A DNA stretch of 64,000 nt from the NCBI GenBank assembly GCA_013399015.1, contig VWZX01007020.1:3135033-3199032 (forward strand), in the 5' to 3' direction. Under the pieces are notes generated by a model. It was not told the origin of the DNA. It did no database searches and worked only from the letters and a program-made list of their open reading frames with translations. Below are positions 38,597 to 50,166 of the stretch, one piece after another (position 1 is the first letter of the stretch; each line of letters begins with the position of its first letter). This stretch comes from Galbula dea (Eukaryota; Chordata; Aves; Piciformes; Galbulidae). A program made the translations under genes and the position numbers.

Positions 38597-41500
38597 ATGT
38601 TTTGGAGTAGAATGGGTTTGCTGCAAAAAATGTCAGGGAGAGATGTTAGTTGTCATTAAATGATATAGAGAAGTTGGCAGTGAAGAAACTTTCTACTTCC
38701 TCCTTCCCACTCGATACTCCACAGTTTGCCTCCCTCTGGTTGTGCCAGCACAACTAGATGCTGGGCTGTGAAATAAACCCTTTTAACTGCCTTATGACCG
38801 AAGTATGACTCTTGCAGAGCTCTTGGAGACCAATTCTAGTGCTTATTTTATTTTATTTAAAATAGATCAGACAAAAAAGATTAATTGTCATATCAGAAAA
38901 ACACTACTGTTAAGCATTATGAAGTGGTGCATCATGGCTTTTTCAATTCATAGATTTTTTTACAGCCAGAAGGGTCTAAACATTATAAAGGTGATCTCAA
39001 GTTCATGGACAATAAATTAATTGAATTTTGAGTGAGAATTAAAAATTGACATCCTAAACTTACAGATATATTGGCAGGATACCTAAAAATGCAAGATTGC
39101 TTATTTTAAAAAGAGAGTGAGAGCTAACCTTAATAACAAGAAAACATGCAAGACCAAGTGTAGGTTTTGGAAAAAAAAAAATAAATAAAAGATAAATTTA
39201 TCCCACTTATGTATCACTGCAGCTAGCTAAGGCTGTCTGTACCTGGTTTAAATAGATTATTGAAAAAAAATCTAACAAACAACAGAAATGGAAAAGTGTG
39301 CATTTCATACAAGTGAAGCAGGGAACAAGAGAATAAGCACATTGCCTAATAATCAATGGCTGCCTAAATGCTTTGCAAGGATAACTTTAAAAGCCAGTGC
39401 TCAATGTCATGAAAAAGAGAAGAGATGGAAGGTCATAGGACAGCTTCTTCAGTAAAATGGCAGTGGCATTGTTTTTGCTAAATTGTTTGTATAACATGCA
39501 CTGTATTGTAATTCGGTAACTTCACAAAATGCATATATGCTGTTTATGCTAAAGCACTTTCTTAAAGATTTGTTTGTGAAAGACAAGTTGCTCAAGTGTT
39601 AGCAGAAAAAATCACTAGAAGTTTGCCCTTAGCAGTGCCCTCATAGAAAGTGTAGTCTCAGAGGGGGTTTTGGCCCTTAAATCAAATATTGCAACTTTTT
39701 GCTTTCACTCTAGCATAGTTTCCTGGATTAGAGAGCACAGTTACAAAACACTTAGTCAGGAAAATTTCATTTTGATTCCTACAGCTGCATGAGCTTCAGC
39801 ATCATTCTCTCATCTGCTTCTCCATTTCACATACTTACTTGGGCAACTTTCTCTTCTCTGCTCAAGCTGAAGCAGCCTTTCACCAGCACGGTTCCAGCCA
39901 TGTCTTTCAGCTCCATCGCTATCAGATGCCATGGTGTCTCACTAGCCTGTTCATGTTTTGGAGCCTCTCCTCCCACACAGCAGGTAGCTGGGACTTCTTT
40001 GGTTACAGAAAATTAGTGGTGGGAGCAGCTCCACCATTTTCTAGAGAGATTTTAGAAGTGTGAAAGATACTCTATATCTTTCAAGATAGGAAATAAGCCC
40101 AGATTTGCTGAACACTTCTAGATTGCAGGAAATTTTATAAGCCTACCAGAGCCTATAGTAAAAGGGGAGGGGAGTAGAGAAGAATTTACCTAGGATGCAA
40201 TATAGTAACTAAGATGCTTCACGGTGTAAGATTATGACTTTCTGGAAGAGAAATATGACTTTTGAAAATGTTAGTGCCATTAGAAAATCATTTATTGTTG
40301 AGCTCTAATAATAACTTCAGAGTGCCATTTTACTCTTTGCACATTCATTAGGGTCTTGTTCTCAGCTATAACTTCTAAGACATAACACAAACAAAATAAT
40401 ATGTAAAAATAAAAAAATTGAATGAAGATTAGAGTGCTTGAACCTTCTGCAAACTCTTTGCCTTGGTGCCAGTGTATTTCTCCTTCTGATGTGAATACAC
40501 AGATGGTTCTACTAAGCTCTATGAGGCACATACCTTGGCAGTATTTCTTTCCCACAACTATACTTATCAAAAATCTTTACAAAATCCTAATATAATCTGA
40601 ATGTTGGGAAGGAAACATAAAATAAAAGGACAATTTACACAGGCCAAATTTTCATTTCATTTTACTATTGGACTTAATTTTTTAAAAATGTTGTATTTTA
40701 ACACCTGTTATTTTAATCTGGGTTTCAGGGCTTTTGTAGTCATTATTAGTGTTTGGAGAAAGACAAGAGGAGAGTGAAAGATCAGATGAAAAAGAAGATT
40801 TACAACACTTTTTCCCTTGTTAGTTGCATCCATGTAATTATAGCAAAGCCCTGAGTGGGTACTGCTTTGCCATGCACCTGAAACGTTATTTGCTTGACAG
40901 TGCACTGATAGTTTAGTAACATAGCTCCTACTGTGACTGACAGTTGGTTTTGGACTAAATCACATACAATTGAATAGTAGATGGTGGCTATTGTCTAGTT
41001 CAGCCAAAGTCTATTTGGCAAAGTACGTTAACCTCCATGAAGCTCTGCATTATTGCACAGCTCCACATGATGCTGCTGTCTGCAGCACTGTTTTATCCTT
41101 AGCTTGGCTACTAAGAGTAGCCAAGGCAGTGCTGTAGAAAAGCAGAGAATCAATGAAAAAGTTTTCTTTAGCTTCAGTGAAGATTATATGTGTACTAAAC
41201 ACATTAATATGGCAGATGACCCGGCAGAACCAGTAGTTAAAATAATTCAGTCATCTTAGAAAAATTGTTCCTGGGGTGATAGCTCAAACCTCGGCTCACT
41301 GAAAAGAAAAATATTCTAGAGCATCATTTCTATATTTAACACCTTGGGAAGGCAAAATGAGTAAATTAATAATTGCTTCGACACTATTATCTGGTTTTTT
41401 TAGTATTTTCCAAGAACCAGTTCAATGCTGTCCAAATCTGTATACTACTGAAATGGAAAACATTTAAGTCTGTTGTTTGGAAAAGAAGCAAACATTGTAT

Positions 41501-44500
41501 TGCTATTGAAGAAGCCAAATCTGAAGGTGATCCAAGGAATTGTATTAATGTAAGCTTCAGCCCAGCATCACAGATTAGGCTAGTAATCACTCACTGATGA
41601 GAGAAGAGAAAATAAAACAGGAGAGTGAGAAGAGATTGGATGAAATTATGGTGTAAGTCCTGCCATCTGACTTCCACCAGCAGAACCCAGTGTTGATGTG
41701 AGCTCCTAAGTGAGTTTTCCATACTAAGTTTGTGCTCTTCCCTGTGGTGCCAGGACTGGAAGATTAGGGGTCCCAGCTGATCTGCTCAGACTCCAGGGTG
41801 AGAGGAGATTGTCATATCACCTATATAAGCATGCTTTACTCCAGGTAACTAAAAGTAGGATCCCAGGATTCAATTACTTTGTTTAGAATTAAGTGTCAAG
41901 TGCTTGGCATAATTTTGGGTAGCCAAGATATCAGCCCAAGGCTGACAGGTATAACACAGGCACTACAGGAGAGCTGTGTCCTTCGGCTGCAGCAGCTGCA
42001 GGCCAGGCAAGTGACATGAGGGTATCTCAAATGGTACTAGACTCCTGTGTTCAAGCAACTGATCTGAGAGCCTAATTTCCCTGTATATCCCACAGGAAGA
42101 TGTAGACACTTGGATGAGTTAGTTCACAGTGCTGAAGTCAGACAACATGATTACAACCCTCAGAAAGCATTTACAGAGGCAGGTGAGGTGGCCTTGCCCA
42201 TTCACACCTGCAATACAGATCCTCTCCTCAGTGTTAGTGACCTGTCACCACTGCCATCAGGACTAAGATGGTTTGAGTCTATTACTGGGGAAGTGTGTGG
42301 TCCTTTTCCCTCTGTCTTTTCGCAGGAGGAAACTTTATTGAAGCAAGGCAATGACAAAAATTTGCTTAATGTTGGTTCCTGCCGCTTCAGACTGTCTTAT
42401 TCCAGGCTGGTGTCTCTCATCTCTTCTGCTTGGCCTCTGTCTGACTTCCTAAACATTTCACACAGGATGGAAGAGACATTTCTGCAGAGAGGTGGAGGAA
42501 ATCCCACCCTTGAAAGAAATGCTGGGATGGTGTGAAAGGAGGATGTCTGTTGTACATGGTCTCTGACAGGTTCAAATGTCCAATCTGAATGAAGCAAAAC
42601 CAGGCTTGTAGTATGGGTCTCTACCTTCCATGTGAATGTCCTAATGACCTCTAGGTTACTGGCTTCTCTGGAGTCACCTTAGAACACTTGTTTCATCCTG
42701 ACATAAAGAGGGAAATTTCTGAGGTTTTGGCAGGATAATAAAACCACCCAGCTACAGTCTCAAGGCATGCACTCTCTCTCCATGGGAGGTGAGCAATCAC
42801 ACTCCTTGCTGTTCCCTCAGGTACTGGCACTGCTCCATGGGCTGATAAGGACTGATAGTAGGTCTATGGCCCCACCTTCTTCCTTTGCCTTTTTGACATC
42901 CTGCTCCCAAAATCTAAGTGACAACAAAGGCTAGTGCCATAGTTCTTGAGCTGCCTTAGGACACCCACAAGGCAGTCTGTCAGGTCCTGCACAGGTGCCA
43001 GGGCTGGCTAGGAACAGGCCCTCCACAACACAAACAGCTTTGGAGACTCAAAAGCACTCACTTTTGTTTCCAGCTGCTGGCAGCACCACCCTGGGTTACC
43101 TGAATTACTCCAGGGTCCAAAGTCTTTTTCCTACTCTGCCATCCCTCTTCTGAGTGACATATCCCCTACAGTTAGAGGCCAAACCTCACCTGGCGGAGAG
43201 GTAGGAAAGAGGGAGAAATTAAACAGACGTTGAGAAAGATAATGATTGCTCCAGTCAGTGCTGGCAAACGTTGCACAAACTTTTGTGCACAGCACTGCCA
43301 ATGTAGCTCACTCCTGACTGCGACACACCTGCTTGCTGAGAGCTGTGCTTCTCCATGCCAGGGCTGCCCACTGCACTGACTGCCTGTGACTGTGCTCCTC
43401 CGCACTCCCAAACAATACATGCAGCAGAGGGGAATCAAACAACCCAGTTCATTCCACTTGTACGTGCCAAGAGCCAAATTTAGACCTATAGCTCTCAGTC
43501 CTGGTGTAGTAACACCCCCTTTCACAACCTTACCACGTGTATATATGCTATATACCAAACCAGGAAGTCACATTCTTCTCTCTGTAGTATGTACTACAAG
43601 ATTTGCAGAACATCACTAAGCTCATTTTAGGAGAATTCATTGCTGGAAAATTATTTTCAGAGAATATTTTATTAATCAACACATGCCAAATCATACCTGC
43701 AGGGGAAAAAAAGGAATAAAAGAAACCCAAACAAAAAAAGTACAATTATTGCTTGAAGATTCTGATTGTCTATAAATTATAACTCTGTTCAGCTCCATGA
43801 CAATTTATGTTTTCATTTATGAAACCATTCTTGTTATTAAGTTTCAATCTTGGTTACTGGGGAAAGTAGGAATACACCAAGCAGACAAATCACTTTAGAC
43901 CACGTCTTGAAAACCAAGGGTTACGGCGTACAGGACACGTTTATTACTACTTTTTTAGAGCCCATGATAAGTTTCAAATGGGGCCCTATTTCAAAAGACA
44001 GGGGTTGGTTAGGACAAGGCAACTAACCATGACCACAGTTCCTAATGTAAAAGTGTCATTGTGCTTGGTATATTCATAATGTGTTTATTCTCATTACAGT
44101 TTTCAATTTGTCAGTGTTTTACTGGCATGCAACCACAGAGCATAGACTGCTATTGCTGGTTAACCTTGTTATTGCAGACAAGTTACAGGTCTTGACAAGA
44201 GTTTGATAACTGTGCCTATTTATTTTAAGCTATATATGAGGAAAGGGTAGGAGGTTCAAAGTAAGTTATGCTTTCCTGTGTGAGTCCCTATATTATCACA
44301 CAAAGTTACTGTAAATATAAAAGCAGAAGTGCCTGATTGACATTTTGTCACTATGACACTAGATAAGAAGGTAATCAGAAAACAGATTCATTTTTCTATT
44401 TACATATTGTCATCTAAATTAGAAAGACACCAAAGACTACAAAAAAAAATTAAAGGAATATAAAACACAAGAAAGGTTAAAAAAATAGAGAGGAAAAGTC

Positions 44501-44829
44501 ATGGAACTTTAATAAGCATCTGCCAGTGACCATTTGTACATCAATTCTGATTGTTGTCCTGCTGTGGAGAGAAGTGATGCTGCCCCACACATACCTTTGG
44601 TTTGAGCAGAATTTCCTTATCATTAAGGTCCATGAGTGTTCATTAGTGTCCTACAACATGAGCAACTGACATACGGGAGGCAGAGCAGAGAGAGACAAGA
44701 TTCTGTTCCCAAACAGCATCTGATGTGGCTTGGAAATGCTGCTTCTTCAGTCTAGGAGCACGCTGTCTCTGAAAAGGAAACAACCTACACATTGCTTTCT
44801 ATCAATGGAGATCTATTTCATTAGAAATT
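38597..44829. other. No gene seen
   Basis: Mostly AT-rich with a GC-richer, repeat-free block at about 42100-43450 that contains a 141-codon plus-strand frame (42110-42535) and a 128-codon minus-strand frame (43172-43558). Neither has a recognisable motif. A short A-rich tract is at about 43700-43740. Confidence 0.45.
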
Positions 44830-44872
44830 TGTTTGGTTTTGGTGTTTTGGTTTGGTTTTGTTTTTTTTTTTT
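44830..44872. repeat. T/G-rich tract (complement of the A/C type)
   Basis: TTTGGTTTTGGTGTTTTGG-type text followed by a T run. It is the same class as the A/C-rich tracts but in the opposite orientation. Confidence 0.75.
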
Positions 44873-46224
44873 AATAAGCAGCTACCTTCAGAGAGCTCTG
44901 AAGCTGCTGTAAAATTAAGAAATTCCTTTTCTCATTCATCTTTTAGTGTTCCCTCAAATTAGATGGAGAGGAAAGATAGTTACTGGCTTCACCCTCACCC
45001 TTCTCCACCCTATCATTTAACCACAGAAAAGACTGATTTATAACAATAGTAACTTTTGTACTATCAGACATCTACAAGTTTTTCAGTCTACAATTTTATC
45101 TCACATGAATAGATACTGCAGACTTAGCACGCTTCAAAAAGTTAGAACTGTTTTAATGAACTACTTCTAATGTGACTACACTTCTGAGAACATGCAGTTC
45201 TTTCAAATGTGTTTCCAAGTGAAATAACGTTTCTGAGATTTATTATAACACACTTTTTCCTGAAAATACAGTAGAATTATCCTTTAATTATTCTTAAGTA
45301 TTTGAAGGCTGATTATTTTCTTCTTTGAAATATGCTTTGACCCAAACTTGGTTTAAAAAAAATTACAAAAACAAATGCAAAACTGTCCATTTCCACATTT
45401 GTTGATTGCAGTCCTATGGGTGTTCTGCATTAGGATACTCCACCTCAAATAGAAATTTCCTACATCATTTCACAAAACTTCAAGACAGAAAACTTATTCT
45501 TCTGATAAAATGTTTAGAAAAACCTTCTCGTTTAAGTACACGCTCCCTGGTGCCAATTTGGCCACTTTGGTAAACATTTATAGATGAGTCACAAGCTTTG
45601 GATTGAGAGCCTGACTGAAACACTGATAGCAATACACATATTCATGTTTCGCTTGCTGACCTTGTATCTGATACTTTTATGGGAAAATCAAATGCTTTTC
45701 ATTATTACATTCAATTTCTGTCCTATATTTTAAGCCACATCTAAACTCTACTTCTTGAGGCTCAAGCTGATGTGTAAACAGCATGTTTCTTTATGAATCA
45801 TACAGAGATGTCAGCATCATGGGTCTTAGGTAAAGTTCACACACTTGATAAATCTAAACCTTAAGGGACTTTTTGTTGGGTCTGTGAGAGTGAAATGACA
45901 CATTTAAATAGATTCTTTTTATATCCAGTGCACAGAAGAGACATCTTATACTCTGATACACCTTGGTATCAGGAAGTGAAACATCAAGAGGAATAAAGAA
46001 TAAAGGGGGTCATGGACATTCCACCAAAACAAAGATACTTTATTGTACATGAAATGCCATGCGAGGTTTAATCCTATTTTTAGCTCTGTGGCTGATGGTC
46101 CCTAGGGACTGTGGTGTCTCCACACGGCTATGTTATGTAGGCAGCCTGCGTAACTGCCACTGGGCTTGTAGATTTACATGGCAACACACTGTTTTGGAAG
46201 AACATCAAAGTTTAATTAAGGTTT
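44873..46224. other. No gene seen
   Basis: Anonymous AT-rich DNA. Confidence 0.5.
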
Positions 46225-46312
46225 CTTTGTGGCTTTTTGGTTTGGGTTTTTTTTTTTCTTTTTTGTTATTGATGGGGTTTTTTTGTGTTTGTGGGTTTTT
46301 GGTTTTTTTCAA
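46225..46312. repeat. T/G-rich tract
   Basis: Runs of GGG or GGGG alternate with long T runs on the plus strand (TTTGGGTTTTTT, GATGGGGTTTTTTT, GTGGGTTTTTGG). The 90-codon frame at 46059-46331 ends in this tract and is not a credible gene. Confidence 0.8.
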
Positions 46313-46486
46313 TGAAGTGACAAGAACTTAAGAACTGACATGAATAACATGAGGCCTATCACCACAGGATTCCTGCCAACCTGCTTCACTCCAGTCATTC
46401 CCCACTTTTAAAATGCAGGTCAAGTTTTCTTATCCTGTTTCATCTCAGAATTAAAACTGGATTTAGACCAACAAGGTTATCTGAAA

Positions 46487-46526
46487 GAAACAAAAAACAA
46501 ACAAAACCCAACTAAACAAAAAGAAA
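46487..46526. repeat. A/C-rich tract next to a CR1 tail
   Basis: CAAAAAACAAACAAAACCC-type text lying about 20 bases before the CR1 terminal repeats at 46545. Confidence 0.75.
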
Positions 46527-46544
46527 TATAGTCTCTGTTGCAGT

Positions 46545-46580
46545 CACAGAATCACAGAATCACAAAATGTCAGTGGTTGG
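46545..46580 (-). mobile_element. Very short CR1 tail
   Basis: CACAGAATCACAGAATCAC followed by AAAATGTCAGTGGTTGG is the reverse complement of the CR1 terminal repeats and the first bases of the 3' untranslated end. The rest is truncated or unrecognisable. Confidence 0.7.
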
Positions 46581-48945
46581 TCCTCATACTGCTCTTCATT
46601 AGGCCAAGATCCTTCAGTACACACCAAACCCAATCCCCATGATGCAACAGGAGAGGGAGATATGTCGGGCTGATTGTTTTGCACATCTCCACAAATGAAT
46701 GCTGGAGACATGCATCCCAACACAAGCTGCATTTACAAAGTCAGCCTCCTACAGAAATACAGAGACTGCTGGAAGGGAAAAACCTTTCCCTCAGTCATGT
46801 AAGGTAAAACCACAGCAGGTATTATCTTGGAGGTCTGTGCACTACCCAGACTTTTGAGGTGTCAGAATTATATACTTCATATATGCCAGAATTATATACT
46901 TATAGCAGAATAAAAAGAAACAAGCTTTAAACTAAAGAAAAATATTTTTTTTCCCCCCCTAGGTTTTAGATTTTGAAAGAAGTGGCACAGAAACCATAAA
47001 ATTAAGGGAAAATAAGGTAAGGGATATTATGGCTGAAAATTAACATTCTTACTATTTCAGTCACAACAACTGATGGACCCAAGGCAAGCTCCTTATAATA
47101 AGGTGAGGCTTATAGGACACAACAAAGGAGATTTTGAGTGGACAGTAATACCTGCTAACATGGTTTTAAACAGCACTACTGTTACTTAAAATGTGTTAAA
47201 AGCAGTGAGTAGCCTGGATTGGAGCATAACTCATTTTCCTAGCATTAACAATCAGGATTGCAGGAAGAAAAACTGTGAAAAGCACAAACTAAGTGCAAGC
47301 CAATATGGGAATACCTCCACAGCAGACTGCTCCATTTATTGCAAAGGCATTAGCTGTGACATCCTCTTGCAGTGTTTGAAAGGGTAACCAGATTACCCTT
47401 AGCAGTATCACAGTTAGGAAAGTGTGTAAGAGCCTGATTATCAGAATCAGCACAAATATTTTATTTTCCTAACTGAAAATAGTTGAAAGCAATAGGAACA
47501 AGTATCTAGTGCCAAAAAAATAGGAATAATATCACTCCAACATGGCATTCATCATCCAGCTCTCAAATTTAAGACCAAACATTACTGACAATTCTCTAAA
47601 AAAACCCCCCAAAACAGTAACATGTTTTCAAAAAATTCAAATGCTTCTGCAATTACTGTTTGCATCCAGATTACAAAGCAGAAGTATCAGAATGTGAAAG
47701 GAAAGGTCTGGCAGTCCTGCTGAGCAAGATGAAAACACAGCAAGAGCTAAAGCTAGAAGACTCATGAACAGAAACCCCTCCCAACCCTAGGTTTTGGTAG
47801 GGTTTTTTTTCCACATTTCCCCAAACAAGAAATTAGGAAGAGTGTTCATATACTGAGAAAATTACCCCTACAGGATTTTAGAGATTTTCAGTACTGGTTA
47901 TTCAAATATTATTTTTTTATACTTGTTGAGGGTGTCCTTTCAAACTCAATGAAATCAAAGGCACAATAAGGCAAATTTCCCTCACCTCCCTGTTTTCCGG
48001 GACAGCTGTGGAGATCTGTAAGAGCCTATGGTGGCAGAAGACAAGACAGTATCCAGTGGTGCCTACACCCACTGTAGTGCAGGGGTAAGAGAGAATATCA
48101 GAAGGTTGCAGAAACACCTACACCATCCTGGACAGGGACCACAGAGATCCACATTCCAACTAGGCATGTTGCTGAGCCCTGGAGTAGCTGGAGTGGACAG
48201 ACAGTGGCTTGTCAACATTGTTCTCAGAGAGGAAAGACAGAAGGAGATGTCTGAGAGATTGTTGGGGTAAGATCTGAGAGAGGAGCAGGGGCTGGGGCTC
48301 TGGAGGAAGGCAGAGGCACAGGTGTCCGCAGCCGGAGTGCCGGAGGGAGGGTCATCTCGCCAGCGTGGGCCCAGATGGCACTGCACATGGCTCTCTCCTT
48401 GCCCGAGCCATGTCCACTGAGGCAGCACCTAAGGTCACGGCGGGGCTTGGCAGGGACCTTACAGAGCTTCCTCTCCCCCTGCGGTTGCTTGGATTTGGAA
48501 GGCCAGTGGGTTTGCGAATGACAAGCTGCTCTTCCCCGATTCAGGGAAGGCTACCTGGTGACCTTCCAGAGGACAGTGGCCATCAGCCTTTGCCCTGGGA
48601 TGGGTGACTTACCTGTTCCAGGCAAAAAAAAAAAAAAAAGAAAAACAAAACCAAGAGGGGCTCCTTTACCTATCCCGAAATTACAGGCACAGGGTCAGTC
48701 AATTCCTTGCCTGGGAGGCCACAGCAGCATTGTTTGGCTTGTGAAATGTACCCAGAGCAGCTGAGAAATGTCAGACCTGGGCTTGGAAGCAGCAGCCCTC
48801 ACCAGCCAGGTGCTGTGCACTAAGCATGGGATTAATACTGAAGCTTGTAAAGGGGCCTTGGCCATTAGATAATCGTGCTTTGTCAGCCTGTTTTGATGCT
48901 CCTAATAGAACCAGCACTATCTACCTCACGCTTGATCATTGTGTT
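46581..48945. other. No gene recognised; GC-richer block near 48.3-48.6 kb
   Basis: The stretch 48270-48600 is GC-rich with about a dozen CpGs, weaker than the 31-kb island. Overlapping frames of 80-121 codons on both strands there have no recognised domain. A poly-A run with AAAAACAAAACC follows at 48624-48652. Confidence 0.45.
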
Positions 48946-48969
48946 CCCGCCCCACCCCCACCCCCCCCC
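48946..48969 (-). other. Strong G-quadruplex motif
   Basis: On the minus strand the runs are G9, T, G5, T, G4, C, G3, that is four or more G-tracts with single-base loops. This is the most stable loop arrangement known for G-quadruplexes. It lies directly beside the assembly gap, which probably reflects failed sequencing through it. Confidence 0.9.
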
Positions 48970-48974
48970 GGCCT

Positions 48975-49020
48975 AATCCAACTGTGTGAATGGCNNNNNN
49001 AATCCAACTGTGTGAATGGC
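48975..49020. other. Six-N assembly gap flanked by an exact 20-bp duplication
   Basis: The 20 bases at 48975-48994 are identical to those at 49001-49020, with NNNNNN at 48995-49000 between them. This is the pattern of two contig ends that overlap but were joined as a gap. The true sequence most likely has one copy and no gap. The open frames spanning it are not real. Confidence 0.95.
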
Positions 49021-49962
49021 CACATACTGCATCAAGTGTGCATATTGGCAGGACCCACTCATAGGACCAAGTGTTAGTAAGGCTTTGCTAGGAATACCAC
49101 AGAAACTGTGACAGGGGAGGCAAGTCCGAAGTACATCACACAGTATGTCCCAGGGACAAGATTGGGACACTCTGGGGATACCATAAGGGTACCTATCTCA
49201 CAATGATATGACGGGAATTAGAGGACATGATCCTGTCTTGGTCACTTATAGTTAAGGAAGTCTTGAGAAGGACATACAGTAGCAGGATAATCCAGCTCCT
49301 GTCCAGGAATACAAATTCCGTGCATCTTATGACTTATACATAGGTTTTGTGGGTTTCTTTTTACAAGTTCCAAGAGCATGAAAACATGGCCTAAATATGA
49401 TGAATACAGTCACAACTGTACATCACTCAGCCTGAAACAACAGAGAGGGTGGACCACACAGTGCATCTGAGTAAATATTAATATAATAGAAGGTGTACCA
49501 GCTCAGCTATTAAAATATTCCTCATCCTCTTGAGTTTAATTTGTTGTTCAGGCACACACCAAAGGTTGAGCATTTCAGCTCATTTAAGGAGTTATGGCCC
49601 AGCACGACATCAAGGCTATCGTATTCCAAAAAACTGAACATTGCTGCTAATCACAGCTACCCAGCATATCCAGAGAAGAAATACTATCAAATTGTTTGGT
49701 AAACAGTGCATCTGCATTGAATAAAGACAAAAGCTCAATTTGAAATATTTGAAAGTAATTTTTAAATGAAAAGGCATGAATTCATATTACACGTTTCCAC
49801 AAAAGCCTTTTCTGTTGCTATTACAGTGTACCTTCCTGGGATAAATGTGGGGTTTATCTGCATTGGAATATATAACTTTCAGCACTCACATGTTATGCTG
49901 TAACACATGCACAGACACTTTTTTTTTTTTTCTCCTCAATCTTCTTTTGGATATGATTTCTT
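49021..49962. other. No gene seen
   Basis: Anonymous DNA, no repeat recognised; a T run is at 49919-49931. Confidence 0.5.
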
Positions 49963-50166
49963 CAGGCTTGTCTACACGGGGGAAGTTAAGCAGTAGAGCA
50001 ATTCTGGGATAACTACTCTGTGATAGCTCCCTGTGGACACTTCACTGCAATAAAAAAAGACTTTATTTGGGAATAATTACCCTGCATTGTGAGTGAAACA
50101 ATTATTCTAGAATAAAAATCAACCTAATTCCAAGATAAAGTGTACACACCCATGCAGGAGTTTTTA
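49963..50166. mobile_element. Ancient palindromic DNA-transposon (MITE) remnant
   Basis: The left end reads GCTTGTCTACACGGGG. The body alternates GGGATAACTAC, AATAATTAC and ATTCTAGAATAAAA text and then GTGTACAC, as in the old non-autonomous elements of sauropsids that begin and end with GTCTACAC/TAGACAAGCC-type inverted termini. The right terminus was not found, so it is truncated or decayed. Assignment is from memory of the family style; hAT-like origin is an inference. Confidence 0.5.

Noticed and set aside
41373..41597. Nearly coincident open frames on both strands (74 and 67 codons)
   Set aside because: No family resemblance; symmetric openness reflects base composition.
46059..46331. 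90-codon plus-strand frame with a signal-peptide-like start
   Set aside because: Its C-terminal third is the T/G-rich tract and there is no recognised domain.
48826..49170. Open frames spanning the Ns
   Set aside because: They cross an assembly gap and a duplicated contig end, so the reading is not real.
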